Origin: Apostichopus japonicus
Taxonomy: Eukaryota; Echinodermata; Holothuroidea; Aspidochirotida; Stichopodidae
NCBI RefSeq assembly: GCF_037975245.1
Contig: NC_092564.1
Span: 18,068,484 to 18,130,483 of the forward strand
DNA length: 62,000 bases
Direction of reading: 5' to 3'
Part shown: piece after piece, positions 1 to 24,039 of the stretch
How positions within the stretch are numbered: position 1 is the stretch's first letter
How the letters are laid out: every line of letters begins with the position of its first letter
Program-made: the position numbers and the translations under genes
The notes under the pieces: generated by a model
What the model was told of the DNA's origin: nothing
Databases searched by the model: none
What the model saw: only the letters and a program-made list of their open reading frames with translations

Positions 1-35
<35 letters not shown>
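1..35. repeat. (TA)n microsatellite at the window edge
   Basis: Uninterrupted TA dinucleotides run from base 1; the array is cut by the window edge. It lies in the intron after the second EGF exon. Confidence 0.9.
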
Positions 36-37
<2 letters not shown>

Positions 38-80
38 TGTGTAAAACGAAGTAAATTTATTATCTTATATTTCAACTCAC

Positions 81-10787
<10,707 letters not shown>

Positions 10788-11604
10788 TTCGGTGGTTGCA
10801 TTATCAGATCTGGGCCTGATCGTGCCCTCCACAGTGGCTATATCCAGATCAAAGTGGCTAAACCTTTCTAATCATAACAAATCGTCCGAAATAATCCTTC
10901 AGTTCTTACACGATTAATCAGCGGCCTCCTCCTCCCCGTAATGCTGAAATGCTGTGAACAGCAAGTTGGTCGGGAATAAAGTACTCGTGACTTGCCTTTC
11001 CCGAAAACGATTACAGGGCGTGTTCGTACACTGGTGACCTCACGTGTTTCTGTAAGCAATGACCTGTAACGAGGTACAAGGTATTATATTGTTATTTTGT
11101 ATACTTTTTTTTTCCTGTTTATATTATATATTGGGCCTTCACGCTAGACTATATAGTTCGTTGGTTTCTTTCAAAAACAATTCAAAGTATGGTGTGAGTT
11201 GTAAGTAGAAGAGAAAAAGGGTCACTTTCTTTCACATTTTAGATTATGCATTCGTATTCTTTGACACGTATTGCCGGTGTGAAAGGGAATAGTGGCCGGG
11301 CGTCCTACGGATACTCTTCCCTGGAAATTTTCCGGGGGGGGGTTTGTGTCCGCACCGGTACATTTTGGGAGATTAAAACACGTGATCTTTATCCCTCCAA
11401 TCAGCTCGTAGAAGCGCTCGTCTCCATAACGGCAAAGATCCTATACTTTCGGTTTGTGAGTAAAAAACAATGAAAGAATACTTCTTCAACATGAATTAAA
11501 CATTCGAACCTTACTTGTATATATTCTTCTTTCATATTATTACATAAAAAAATTAAAAAAAACTGTTAGCAAACTGCTTATCCACTAGAGAGCCTGTGTA
11601 GGAA

Positions 11605-11800
11605 AATGTGTAAAATTAAGTTGGCCTGACGTTTCGATCCTAGCAGGATCTTCTTCAATTGCTAAAATGACAAGTAACAGTAACAGAAGGGACAAAAAAA
11701 CGCACAAAATACAGACAGGTTAATGAGTATGGTGATCACAAAGAGATGGATGAAAGGGGATTGGTAGACAAGGGACGGAGGGAACTAAAATATTATTACA
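11605..11800. repeat. Dispersed repeat, Penelope-tail-like, shared with 52,185-52,340
   Basis: GACGTTTCGATCCTAGCAGG followed by ATCTTCTTCA resembles the 3' region often found behind GIY-YIG-type Penelope-like elements. The next block (TGACAAGTAACAGTAACAGA, then ACAGACAGGTTAATGAG) recurs almost unchanged at 52,188-52,245. The assignment to Penelope is inference; the repeat relation is seen directly. Confidence 0.55.
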
Positions 11801-14209
11801 TAGTCATGTCATTATTATTTCTGTCTGGGTACTTCCACATATTTAACCAAGTCATTACACAGTTCATGTCATTTTATTCTCTCCCTCTCTTTCCACCTCT
11901 CTCTCTCTTTCAATCTCTCAATCTCTGGTCCTTGTATTACAAGGAGAACGTTAAAATGAGTTCAATCGATAGTGGGCTGTGGCTTTTCCGGTTTGATTCA
12001 TGACACGATAAATGAAGGGAGGGGGCGGGGGTGGGGTGGGGAGTTCATTCATTGCCATTGCATTTTGGAGAATTGTTAACATTTAGAGTTCTCACGAAAC
12101 CCAAATATTTCACACTATGCCACTGGATGTTGTGGGCAAATAACTCTATCACGCAAGACGTGACTTAGCTACCAGAGAATCTACATACACGTGATCCCTA
12201 CCCCCCCCCCCCCCACCTCATCTAACCCACTGCCACACATAACCACCCAAATTATGTTTTGCTTTAGTTGTGAAATCAAAATTCGGAGCATTAAGGATGA
12301 AACCCACTTCTGAGACGTCATCTCCCCTCTCTCTGCATCTCACCCAACACACTAATTCCCCACCTACCCCACTCCCCCTCCACCCAACCGCCTTCCTCGG
12401 TCAATGCGAAAGAAGCACTTTATTAAATGCAGCTATACATGCTATGGAATATAACACGACGTGGGAACTCCAAACTTCAACTTTGGATATAATTACTCCC
12501 GCAATAGTTGTGCACTGAGAAACCTTTGAAATTAACATTTGATGCGAATCGCCTGTAACAATATAGCTATGCACCAACGGCAAATATCAGTTTTCCTGTA
12601 AGCATGGCTAAACTGACGATATATACAATTTAAGAAAAGCTTTTAAAAGGATCGACAGTACAATAAACCCAAGTGAGCATGAATAGACATATATAACAAC
12701 AAAAGAAACCTGAACTTGATTTTTTTTCAGTTCAACGTTATGGTCCGATGACGTTCCAAAGGTTCTTTTCCATTTCTTTTTGGTACTTGCCAAGACCAAT
12801 AGTTATTACTAATTCTAATCTTGTGTTCCGATTTAAAACTTCATGGGTCACCAAGATTCTGTGGCAGTTAGTTTATGCTGTTTAGTTAATATATACTGAA
12901 AATACTATAGCACGATTCGTGTCAACTGTGAAGTTGATTCCTCTCTTTTCGTTGTAACTTGGTATTTGTTTTCTATGCTTTAGTTTGTTCTTGAGATTTT
13001 AATTAGATATATAACTGATAACGCCATCATGAGAAAATGCAATACCGTCAACGATTATACCGTAAATCGTGGACGGTATATACTCAAAAGATAACACGGG
13101 ATCGTAAGAACATGTCAATCGTATGGTCAACACATGTTAATGATATGTAAATGGAAAGAGGGGCTCGTACCGTATAATACAGTACTGCGCATGCACTGAT
13201 GATCTGATAACACTGCCAATGTGTCACTTACATTAATGTTCAAATCATGATGCGATTATGACAGTAACGTATTGTGCAGCAATTACATCTTAAATGGGAG
13301 GGATGTATGTGAAAGCTGAAATCGAGATCCCACGATATTATACAACCACAGTTGAGTATAGAAATGTGTGTACTTGACACTTTTCAACTTCGATTTACAG
13401 CCATTAACACTTGTAAGCTTGCATAATTATGTATATAGTCTCGTTGAGATGTCATAATTTGATCCGTTCATGTAATGTTCTATGGATGAGGCATTGTACT
13501 TGCTTCACCGAGGTAAACTTAAATTACTGCCGCATCCCACACCCCTTGTGGCACGGAACTAAAATTCCGGAAAAGTCAAATGACTTAGACGCAAAATGGT
13601 GCTATCATTTAACAATTTTGTTTCAATTTTGTCTTAACCTTCCTAAAATGTTTTATTTTTATTTTTTATGGAGAGCAAGCACTGTTTGCGAAGTTTGACC
13701 AAACCGAGCGCCGGCGGCTTTGAGTCAATGAAATTTGCTTTAGCGGTCGACATTGGTAGCTGTTTGGTTGCCGGACGGCACTTTGAAGATGTTTGCTGAT
13801 AGTTAGAAGCCACAGGCACGTTACATTCTATACTTGTATTCCTATCCAAAATGGCATTTCATCGATCAAGTGGAGACTATTCTAGCTGATAATCTTTTTG
13901 CAAGAGTTGGAAGAAGGTTGCATTTTTCAGTGTCATTGTCTTTTGTGTGTTTTTGTTGTTGTTGTTGTGAGGCATAATCGTTCTTTACCTCATAACATAG
14001 ATATCCCTAAAGCTAACCAAGGCGTTCAATAGACTGATCACCATGTCTGGCTATTTAAAAAATTCATAAGGAAAACTAATTGTGACGCGTTAGATCACAA
14101 GCGGTAAACTTTTCCAAGCGTTAAACAGTCTCCAAAGGTCAAACGTACCGTGTTTTTTTACATTTTTTTTGTTCAGCTTAAAAAATAGCTGAACAATTTT
14201 TTATTTTTT

Positions 14210-14214
<5 letters not shown>

Positions 14215-14248
<34 letters not shown>

Positions 14249-14281
14249 TATATATAGATATATATATAGATATATATATAG

Positions 14282-14362
<81 letters not shown>
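14215..14362. repeat. (TA)n microsatellite with TATAGATA interruptions
   Basis: About 150 bp of TA repeats are broken by AGATATATATAG and AGTTATA near the left end. Confidence 0.92.
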
Positions 14363-14366
<4 letters not shown>

Positions 14367-15264
14367 TCAATGATCCCTAACAACAAAGTACATATTAAAC
14401 TTGATGAACTATTATCGAATGCGCAAACACGTAAGAACACACTAAATGTTTCATTGACTGTAGTTATAACTTTCTTTTTATATATTTTTTGTTGTTGTAT
14501 TTTTCTGTTTGTGGCACATTCATTTTATTCTTCAATAGCAGACAGCTATCTTCCAATGGCATTTCAAGATCAACTCCCTCGAATTGAGCACGGAGTCTCG
14601 GATTAGGTTTATATTAAACTTCCTTTCCTTTAGCATCTTTCTAGGTTTCCCAAAGCATCGTTTGTTGTTCGTTGACCGTTTAGCATATATATGACAGCTA
14701 TTGAAACTGGTTTTGGGAGTAATGTTAACAAAAATTAAAACAAATATATATATATGCTTGCTTGAGATCAATACGGGTTATCAACAAAATCCATACCCGT
14801 GCACGGTATATAATTTCTTATAGTGCAAGCATGCATAGTGCAGTATATACAGACGCATCAAAGAGGGAGATCTTTCTGCTCCGTGTATAGGCTCTCATAT
14901 ATCTTTTAAAGCAGCATTATGCGTTTTGTCGCCGTTTTCCACTTTTTTGACAAGTCCATCGAGTTTTTTACATATATCAATCACAAAACTGCAAAGTGAG
15001 ATATTAGAAAAGTTTTTTCCCTGCCCAAAGCGTTAATTGGCGAGTAATTAAGGACATTTGCAGATAATGAACCACCGACAAATTACACATTTAATATTAA
15101 TCGCATACAGTTCCCCCAACCCACTTGTTTGAATTCAACCAATCAGAGATGCAGGTATAGTTATAAGCCATTGCTAAAAATAGATTCAAACCAACAAGTT
15201 GCTAACTTGGTACAACCAGCGAGCTGGTACTCTAACAGCTCCCTGGTACAGCTGCCATAGACAA

Positions 15265-17353
15265 CAGGTGCGTATCCAGGGGGGGGCGTTGGGGGCGCGC
15301 GCCCCCCGGGTAAGAAAAAGAGAAGAGAAAAAAGAGAAGAAAAAAGGAAAAAAGAGGGGAAAAAAGAGGAGAAGGAGAGGAAGGAAGGGAAAAGAAAAAG
15401 AAGAAAGAGAGAAAAAGAGGGAGTAAAAGCAAAACGCGAAGACACCGGGAAGAGAAAGAGGAACAGTGACATCATTACAGCGCTGAAGGGTAGCCAGTGA
15501 CGGATCAATGATTTCGTAAAAGTGTGACTCACCTTACCCCTTACACCGACAACTCCATTTTTTGGCGTTTCCATTTTCCTCTCTCACTAATGATCTATAT
15601 ATATACTATATATGGTCTATCATAACGCGTGTGTAGAATTGTGCTATGAAACCAACTGTGGCTGGTCTCGAACTCGACCGTGTCGTCGGGGAACATGACG
15701 CATTTTGGGATGGGGGCGACCGCCCGCCCCCCCCCCATTCAGCATTTTTTAAATGATATCGCTAAGTAATTTCAAAATAGAAAGTGCTTAGAGGCAACTT
15801 ACAAGGCCTGGAAAGTGTCATTTCCAGCGATCTGGGAGACATTTTCGGCCAAAATTTGCTTGTACGCTTCGCGCTAACAAATGGTCCTGGGTAGTGCCAT
15901 TTCCATCGATCTGGGAGGCATTTTCGGCCAAAATTTTCTTGTACGCTTCGCGCCAACCTATGGTGGCGCTACGCTTAGATAATTTGCCTACAGGCTTCGC
16001 CCCTCCCTTGGCAAATTCCTCGCTACGCGCCTGTTCAAATTTGTAACGCAAACAGCAGATATCACATCATATCAGTGAGCATGAAAATGGCGTTCCAGGA
16101 TGAAAAGCCTCAAAACTGTCCGACTTGACTGAAAAAATAACCAAAAATTTTCGCGCGCTTCGTGCGCGTTCATGTCAATATCATATAAACAAGCATCGGT
16201 TATTACGTCGCATGCCATCATGTACCGTACGGTCCGTTAAAGTTGCGCAGTATACCGCGGGATGCTAATGTAAACAACGACATGTCTCATGTAGATGTAT
16301 AAAAAGCATGGAGGTCCAATTATGTCAAACCTCTCTTTTACATTAGTAATGGCGAATTAGGGCCTGCACCCCCGCCGCGCAGTGGCGGAGCGTCCATATG
16401 GTCAGGGGGGCGGATGCCCCCCCTGACAGACTCAAATGGACTGCTGGCGCCTTTTTCAGCTCTTTACCACTTTTTAATTATTCTAGATTATTGACTTTTT
16501 TATTGCGCTCTCATCTACTTATTGACATTTGTCACATTTTGTTGGTGTAATTTGGCGATGACACCTTATTCTTCGTTTATCTGCAAATTAGCCAGGCCCG
16601 GAAAGGGTCATTTCCTGCGATCTAGGGAGTATCTTTACTCAAAAATTTTCTGTACGCTACGCGCCAACTAGTGGTGGCGCTACGCCTATGTGTGTAGTGT
16701 TCGGTTTCGGAATATCTGCTATTTTTTTCATTTCCTTCAACCAAGTTTTATAATAGCCGTTATAACAGGTTTTAATATTTGTACACCAATAAATTAACTG
16801 TGTCGGAATTTTCGAAAATTTCTGACCAACATTCTACATCACACTTCCCTCTACTCGTGCAATTTTGACCGGTCTGTTAGGGGTTGAAGGAAGTTTTTTC
16901 TATGGTTGTCCATAGATGAAATTTTGTACAAGATTATGGGTATGTTTTGAAGTGAGTTTATTCACGAGAAATGTGAATTTTCAAATTCTGAACAAATATG
17001 GGGCTTAAAACCTTGAAAAGCGGGGCTGACGGGTATTGTGGGCCGCGACGTAGAATCACCTACAAAAGCAAAGACCCACAGGAGATGCGATCAGGTCGAA
17101 CATGATGTGTGCCGGATTGACAATCTTCAAAAAGGTTATGGATGGAAAAAAACAACTATTAGGAAATACTTGGTTCTCAGGCAAAAAGTGTACATCTGGT
17201 TGGTCATTTCAAGCCCGAGAAGTGCCGTTTCCGGTGATCTGGGGGGTTTCAAAACAAGAAATTTTCTTGTACGCTGCGCGCCAACCGATGGTGGCGCTCC
17301 GCTTAGATAGTAATTCGCGCCCCCCGGGTTTGAAAATCCTGGATACGCGCCTG
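15265..17353. mobile_element. Nested hAT-like elements with CAGG...CCTG ends
   Basis: CAGGTGCGTATCCAGGGGGG at 15,265 is inverted relative to CCTGGATACGCGCCTG ending at 17,353, so these may be the two ends of one element. The flanks share only GACAA, so a clean 8-bp duplication is not seen. Inside lie a second family (about 15,710-16,033, ending CGCTACGCGCCTG), a fragment of the 32,109 element family (about 16,130-16,220, TTCGCGCGCTTCGTGCGCG) and the truncated family I copy. Repeated phrases such as TTCCAGCGATCTGGGAG and CTTGTACGCTTCGCGC link the copies. No transposase is visible. Confidence 0.6.
16380..16690. mobile_element. Truncated hAT-like family I copy, inverted orientation
   Basis: It starts CAGTGGCGGAGCGTCC and follows the 9,768 and 32,418 copies in reverse through CTGGCGCC, GCGATCTAGGGAGTA and GTACGCTACGCGCCAAC. 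It loses similarity near 16,690, so the other terminus is missing. Confidence 0.7.
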
Positions 17354-17447
17354 GACAATCTACACAAAACAAGCATGGTGTTGTATTACGTATTGGTCAA
17401 TGATGTTCGTAGCTTTTAAATATTCATATTATGGGCGAGGTTTATTT

Positions 17448-17729
17448 GGATCCCAACGGAAAATATCTTCGAGAAAACAAAGTTGAAAGTTGTAAATTTT
17501 TTCGAATTTTATGCCACCATTTCAAGTAAGATTTGAATAGATAAGCTAGTTATGTATGTCGTTATGGCATCGTGGAATCAGTGACAGGGGATCCCAACGG
17601 AAAATATCTTCGAGAAAACAAAGTTGAAAGTTGTAAATTTTTTCGAATTTTATGCCACCATTTCAAGTAAGATTTGAATAGATAAGCTAGTTATGTATGT
17701 CGTTATGGCATCGTGGAGTCAGTGACAGG
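17448..17729. repeat. 141-bp tandem duplication (2 copies) ending in a transposon terminus
   Basis: Copies at 17,448-17,588 and 17,589-17,729 start GGATCCCAACGGAAAATATC and are nearly identical. Each ends with target-site sequence plus CAGG, the first bases of the adjacent hAT-like element. Confidence 0.92.
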
Positions 17730-18977
17730 GGCGTAGCGAAGGGTTTTTTGTTGGGGGGGGGGGTGTGGAGAATTTGATTTGCCGACGGATCTGGATGTGG
17801 TGACTGAAATGGGGGAGGGCAATTTTTTAGTTTTGAAACGTCCTTAGATGCAATCTGGTGCATATTTTAAGTCAAATTTGATTTGCCGACGGATCCGGAA
17901 GTGGTGACTGAAATGGGGGAGGGGTCTAAGAGGAAGGGGGTGTCCCCTCCCTTTTGGCAATTTTTTAGTTTTGAAACGTCCTTAGATGCAATCTGGTGCA
18001 TATTTTAAGTCAAATTTGATTTGCCGACGGATCTGGAAGTGGTGACTGAAATGAGGGAAGGGTCTAAGGGGAGGGGGTGTCCCCCTCCCCTTTGGAAAAT
18101 TTTTAGTTTTGAAACGTCCTTAGATGCAATCTGGTGTATATTTTAAGTCAAATTTGATTTGCCGACGGATCTGGAAGTGGTGACTGAAATGGGGGAGGGG
18201 TCTAAGAGGAAGGGGGTGTCCCCTCCCTTATGGCAATTTTTTAGTTTTGAAACGTCCTTAGATGCAATCTGGTGCATATTTTAAGTCAAATTTGATTTGC
18301 CGACGGATCTGGAAGTGGTGACTGAAATGGGGGAAGGGTCTAAGGGGAGGGGATCCCCCTCCCCTTTGGAAAATTTTTAGTTTTGAAACGTCCTTAGATG
18401 CAATCTGGTGTATATTTTAAGTCAAATTTGATTTGCCGACGGATCTGGAAGTGGTGACTGAAATGGGGGAGGGGTCTAATTTTTAGTTTTGAAACGTCCT
18501 TAGATGCAATCTGATATATATTTTAAGTCAAATTTGATTTGCCGACGGATCTGGAAGTGGTGACTGAAATTGGGGAGGGGTCTAAGGGGAGGTGGTGTCC
18601 CCCTGCCCTTTGGAAAATTTTTAGTTTTGAAACGTCCTTAGATACAATCTGGTGTATATTTTAAGTCAAATTGATTTGCCGACGGATCTGGAAGTGGTGA
18701 CTGAAATGGGGGAGGGGTCTAAGGGTAGGGGGTCTACCCCTCCCCTTTGGAAAAATTAGTTTGAACGTCCTTAGATGCAATCTGGTGCATATTTTAAGTC
18801 AAATTTGGCACGGAAGAAGCTCCCGTTCTTCTTTTTCTATTCAGCTTTCCTTCTTTCTTCCCCTTCCGCTCTCTTCACCTTTTCTCCTTTTGCCGACAGA
18901 CCCAAAATTTGCCGACAGCGACCAAATTATTGGGGGGGTGTGACACCCCCCACACCCCCCCGCTCGCTACGCCCCTG
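17726..18977. mobile_element. hAT-like element (family II), 1,252 bp, with internal tandem repeats
   Basis: The left end CAGGGGCGTAGCGAAGGG is inverted at the right end (CGCTCGCTACGCCCCTG). The 8-bp flanks are GTCAGTGA and ATCAGTGA (7/8). The interior is a tandem array of a unit of about 138 bp starting GATTTGCCGACGGATCTGG. Starts are at 17,776, 17,880, 18,018, 18,156, 18,294, 18,430, 18,536 and 18,673; two units are shortened to about 105 bp. There is no coding capacity. Confidence 0.85.
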
Positions 18978-21493
18978 ATCAGTGAGGTTGAGAAAAACCA
19001 TAGAAAAGGACGCAAAATGCTCCTTTAAGAGATGCACTCGACATCATTTAGTAAATTAATCAATTTGATCAATGATTTAGCAACAAGAGTGTCAGGCAAA
19101 GTAATCATAAAATGTCAGTATCATATATATATATATACTTAAAATTAGCTGCTTTCAAAAGTTGGAGAAAACAAGTCGATATTTGAAGATTAAATATTGA
19201 ACTGTCGACAAAAATAAGGCGAGGATGTGAATGATATATTTTGCGATCAAACATTCGAAATTATAAACGACAAAAGCCAAAACTTCCAATGGCATGTCCT
19301 GGCTACTACATCTTCTATACGAACCTTAAAATCTTCTGGTGAAGATCCCCAATATCATGTTATTTCATTTCTGCCAGACGCAGATCAAGAGGATGTAGGG
19401 TGAACATCCACTTCCTCCCCCCCCCCGCACCCTCCCATCCACTTCCACAAAAAAAAAATATGAAAAGCAGTTAGTAGTTAAACCATGTACTCATAGACCT
19501 ATTGATAAACCTAATATATAGACTAAACAAGCCTCAGCATGCAGCATTTCGCTTTTCATTTTAATTTTGGGTACTGATCCTTCAATCCCCTCCATTGGAA
19601 TCATGAGGCTTTAAGGACCCCAGAATCACTCCCTAAACCCCCTCCCCTATACCACCTCCATTTTCAACATTTTGAAACCCGCCCACACATTTTTTGTTGT
19701 TGGGATTCTTGACGTCACGGTGCAAGAATTTAAAGTTAGTTAGTTTTCCACTTGCGTATTTGCAGTCAAATGATATAGCGGAAAACGGAATACACGACAT
19801 ACTATAGGCTATATAGGTCGACATACCCTGCTGTTTGTTGGTTCCCTTAAATCGAATAGTTCAATAACGCTCATTGTGTGCCTGCAGTGTCATTGGATAT
19901 TCATGATTCTGTGCCCATTAGACCAATATAATAATAGTAATGCTTACAAAGTTACATTTCACATAAAAATATAGAAATTATATTTGATATAATTATCTAC
20001 ATGTATATTCTCTGACCTGAAATATCCAATGTCAAACTTAAGGAATAAATTGCCCTATTTTTTGAAAAATTAATTTCTTTCTCTGCCTCGTGTCTTTTTG
20101 AATGGAAATGGATCGTATATGGAAGCATATGGGGGATCTATAGTATGGAAAACAATACTTGCCATCTACTTTTCTATGACAACCAGATATTTTACCATTT
20201 TTTATAGCCGTTCTATATTTAATTTGTTTGTTTTTCGACCTTTTTGTCAAGTTGTAATGTTCGGCCAACGATATCATAAGAAATGTGGACATCGTCTGTG
20301 CATTCGTTAAAGCTAATGTCGCTGCTATTATGAAAACCGCGGGAAATTGAACAAACAATAAAGTCTAAGAGTGCAAGTTGAAAACCTGTCCATACATCAT
20401 GCATATACACCGTGGAAGACCAGTCAATATACCATATGCACTATTACACGTACTCCAGCAACTGGACTTAGTTTATAAGATCAAAACTCTACAGAATGTT
20501 ACTCCCATGCACGAACTTGATGATAGATGGGAAAACCACATCACAATACCAGAAATAAGGCCAATATTCTTTCAGTCAAGTCACATGACTTAACATTGTC
20601 AGTATTAGTCTGGATGAAAGTAATGAGAAGAGAACAAGAACTGTCGGTTGAAAACTGTATGTCTACTGTCACAAAAAAAACACAAAAAAAAAACACAGAA
20701 AAAAAACGTGTTTGTTAAAGCAACAGTTGGTTGTTAGGAACAAATAGTTGTTTTTCACGCCAAGTATATAGAGTACTTTCTCATGCACGCCCAAAGTCAT
20801 TTGGGTCACGAATTTGGACTATCTAGTAAAAGCTGCGTTTGTTACCATTGTTACAAGGTGTTTCAGTGGTGATGAGGCTGACGTCATAGAATCAACACTA
20901 GCGGGCTTTTTATTTTTCGGTTACTTGTCAAAACAACATATTACTTTGTAACTATCTACAACCATCAGACAACAGAACTTTAACTGTGACTTTGTACAAT
21001 ATCGCAGGCTTCAGTTGGCCTTAATTGTTATTCCCCGCCCTTTCTTCCTCATTTCCGATGAAACAACACATGGCTATGTAAACGGTAGTCATTGGTTACC
21101 ATTTACTATTAAGGCGTGTACGTGAAATTGATGAACCCCGAGCAGGCGGTTTTTTAGCTCTGTTAATATATCTTTCCTATTGGTAGTTCCCACAACGTTG
21201 AGTTGAATTTGATAGAAAGCCCAGTATGAACCCCTTACTTTAATGTTAATCTGATAATGTTTATGTTGAGAAAAATAAATTGTACCCAAAATAAAGCAAA
21301 ACAAATATGAATGTTATTTAATATGATTAAATTAATTTAGCGTGCATTAAGAAATACATGAGGTATCATTACGCATTATTATCATGATTATTACCTGTGG
21401 TAATAATTAAAAACGGCTACTTTTTCGAATGTTTGTTTTATCGAATAACACATTTTAATATTTAGAAAGAAATAATGTTTGAGTCACTTGTGA
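18978..21493. other. Stretch without a supported gene
   Basis: AT-rich single-copy-looking DNA. I see a short TA run (19,122-19,138), C-rich runs near 19,420 and poly-A-rich text near 20,670-20,705. Open frames are below 110 codons without domain motifs. Confidence 0.55.
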
Positions 21494-22032
21494 GATGAAA
21501 TTTATCAAATGATATCATAGATAATATAATATAATATAATATAATTTATATCATATAATATAATTCATATCATACAATGAGCGACGGAGTCATACAGCAA
21601 ATACAAAAACGAAAAAAAAAAGTTTGCTTTGTCAACCAAATTTTCTCATACATGTACCGCTTGTAGTTCACACTGTATAGTGTCCTGGTAAATTGCCCTT
21701 AAAGTTGAGTTGTTACCATGTACGCCATGCAAGAACGATAACGGTAAGGATTCTTTATATTCACAGATGAAATTTATCAAATGATATCATAGATAATATA
21801 ATATAATATAATTTATATCATATAATATAATTCATATCATACAATGAGCGACGGAGTCATACAGCAAATACAAAAACGAAAAAAAAAAGTTTGCTTTGTT
21901 AACCAAATTTTCTCATACATGTAGCGCTTGTAGTTCACACTGTAGGTGTCCTGGTAAATTGCCCTTAAAAGTTGAGTTGTTACCATGTACGCCATGCAAG
22001 AACGATCACGGTAAGGATTCTTTATATTCACA
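21494..22032. repeat. 272-bp tandem duplication
   Basis: Copy 1 (21,494-21,765) and copy 2 (21,766-22,032) share GATGAAATTTATCAAATGAT, the ATAAT-rich run, GAGCGACGGAGTCATACAGC and TTGCCCTTAAA. They differ by a few substitutions and by the number of ATAAT units, so the duplication looks recent. Confidence 0.92.
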
Positions 22033-22407
22033 GGCACGATATCGTCAGGACCCTCGTCAAAATAGAACGCTCTAAGCATATATTACTTTTAGATAATATT
22101 CAAACAGTGTACGCTTTGTACCGTATAAAGGTATTCGAAACGACTCGTTTCCCCTTCTATTCGTAAGCCGTGACCCTTGACGATAAGGATTGTGTTAAGT
22201 TTCTCTTTATATTGCGTCCTAGATTTCAGTTGGTCTTAAGAACTTCAGCGATGTAGAAAGACCGCAATTTTATTGTTTTGACACCAGTGTCGGTGTGATA
22301 ACCTGATCAAACATTCACTATATATCTGAAAAGTTCAAGAATGAAAGAAAGAAAGAAAGAAAGAATGTTACTCAGTCGAGTGCGTTGTCTTCACTTCAGG
22401 GGTAGGG

Positions 22408-22680
<273 letters not shown>

Positions 22681-22684
<4 letters not shown>

Positions 22685-22895
22685 GATAGACCGATAGACA
22701 GATAGACAGATAGACAGATAGACCGATAGACCGATAGACCGATAGACCGATAGACCGATAGACCGATAGACCGATAGACCGATAGACCGATAGACAGATA
22801 GACAGATAGACAGATAGACAGGTAGACAGATAGACAGATAGACAGATAGACAGATAAACAGATAAACAGATAGACAGATAGATATATAGATAGAT
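22681..22895. repeat. GATA/GACA/GACC compound microsatellite
   Basis: Tetranucleotides AGAC, AGAT and CGAT alternate as GACAGATA and GACCGATA blocks: outer parts use GACAGATA, and the middle (about 22,720-22,795) uses GACCGATA. The composition resembles Bkm-type GATA/GACA satellites. Confidence 0.92.
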
Positions 22896-23788
22896 TTTCA
22901 TTTCCGTCTGAATTTTCAATTGAGATAGTCAAACCTTCCTGTAACAACAGGGGCAGACGACACATTTTGCAATATCAAAGCCTAAGTACTTATACTTCTC
23001 AGCTTAAGTCACTAATATTCCTGTCATGGGATTTGTTTTATATGCAACAATCCTATGTCACACACCTGCGAATTAATTTTTGAATCACGTGTTTTATGAT
23101 ATTGGGTAAGCCTACTAACAAGTTGAAATGTCTACTTTAAAATTCTTCAAAAGAAAAGTTAAAAACTGTGTATTCATTCTCAAGGACTTTACTACGCCTT
23201 CCATTTTATGAAACGGTAGGAACCAGCAAACGTATGCATGTTTTGTAGAAGGGGTTCATGAAACAGATCGGTAGAACACCACCTACTGTAACTTTACCAT
23301 TTAAAAAAACAGGAGTGACTAGGCTGCAATATGGAATGGAGGTCTTTTGTTTAACTGTATCGAAGCACGTCTGGGTTATTGATAGTGGTATAGGCTTTTT
23401 TCGAAACTAGCCAACCATTTATTTAAAAAAAAAGTAAATCGACAAACATCATTGTGAGTTACAAGTTAACCTGACCTTGGTATATAACGCCTTTGTAATA
23501 ATACAGTTTGGTGTATAATGCAATGTACGTCATAATATAAGTATATTGTACGTCAAATCAAAGGACTCTATGTAATTTCTGGGTGGAGTATCGGTGTGTG
23601 CTTACAGGGTGGATCCAGCAGCAATACAGAATCGACGAAAAGCATTATGGGAAAGTAGAAATGCCATCATAGTTTGAAAGACCTTTAAGATCTGCGTGGT
23701 ACATTGTCAATCTCAACCACAAGTGTTCATAGGGCGTTAGCAGCAGACAATAAGAACGATAAGGTGTTGTTCAGACACACTCACACCT

Positions 23789-23791
<3 letters not shown>

Positions 23792-23829
<38 letters not shown>

Positions 23830-23896
23830 GAAATCGTAATGAGTTGGAAAATCATATATATGATATATAACAACACTGTGTTATTCTTTATTGAAT

Positions 23897-23932
<36 letters not shown>
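23792..23932. repeat. (TA)n arrays with a SINE tail between them
   Basis: TA runs at 23,792-23,827 and 23,900-23,932; between them GAAATCGTAATGAGTTGGAA (23,830-23,853) is the complement of the SINE family 1 3' end. Confidence 0.85.
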
Positions 23933-23935
<3 letters not shown>

Positions 23936-24039
23936 AGCAATTGCCATCCACGTCGCGGTACCAGAAATATTCCGTACAGTCAAGCGTTGCGCATTCGACG
24001 CATTTGCCCCTCTGAAGTCGCACTAAAGAACTGTCACAA

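Larger units (their letters stand above)
10788..15264. other. Intergenic stretch without a supported gene
   Basis: Upstream of the lectin gene I find no exon chain. Visible items are poly-C/poly-G runs (11,335; 12,200), a pyrimidine-rich tract (11,876-11,930), a dispersed repeat at about 11,600-11,800 and a TA array at 14,215-14,362. Open frames here are short and have no recognisable motif. Confidence 0.6.

Noticed and set aside
15161-15574. 137-codon minus-strand frame rich in Phe, Leu and Ser
   Set aside because: It comes from a purine/pyrimidine-skewed tract inside a hAT-like element and has no motif.
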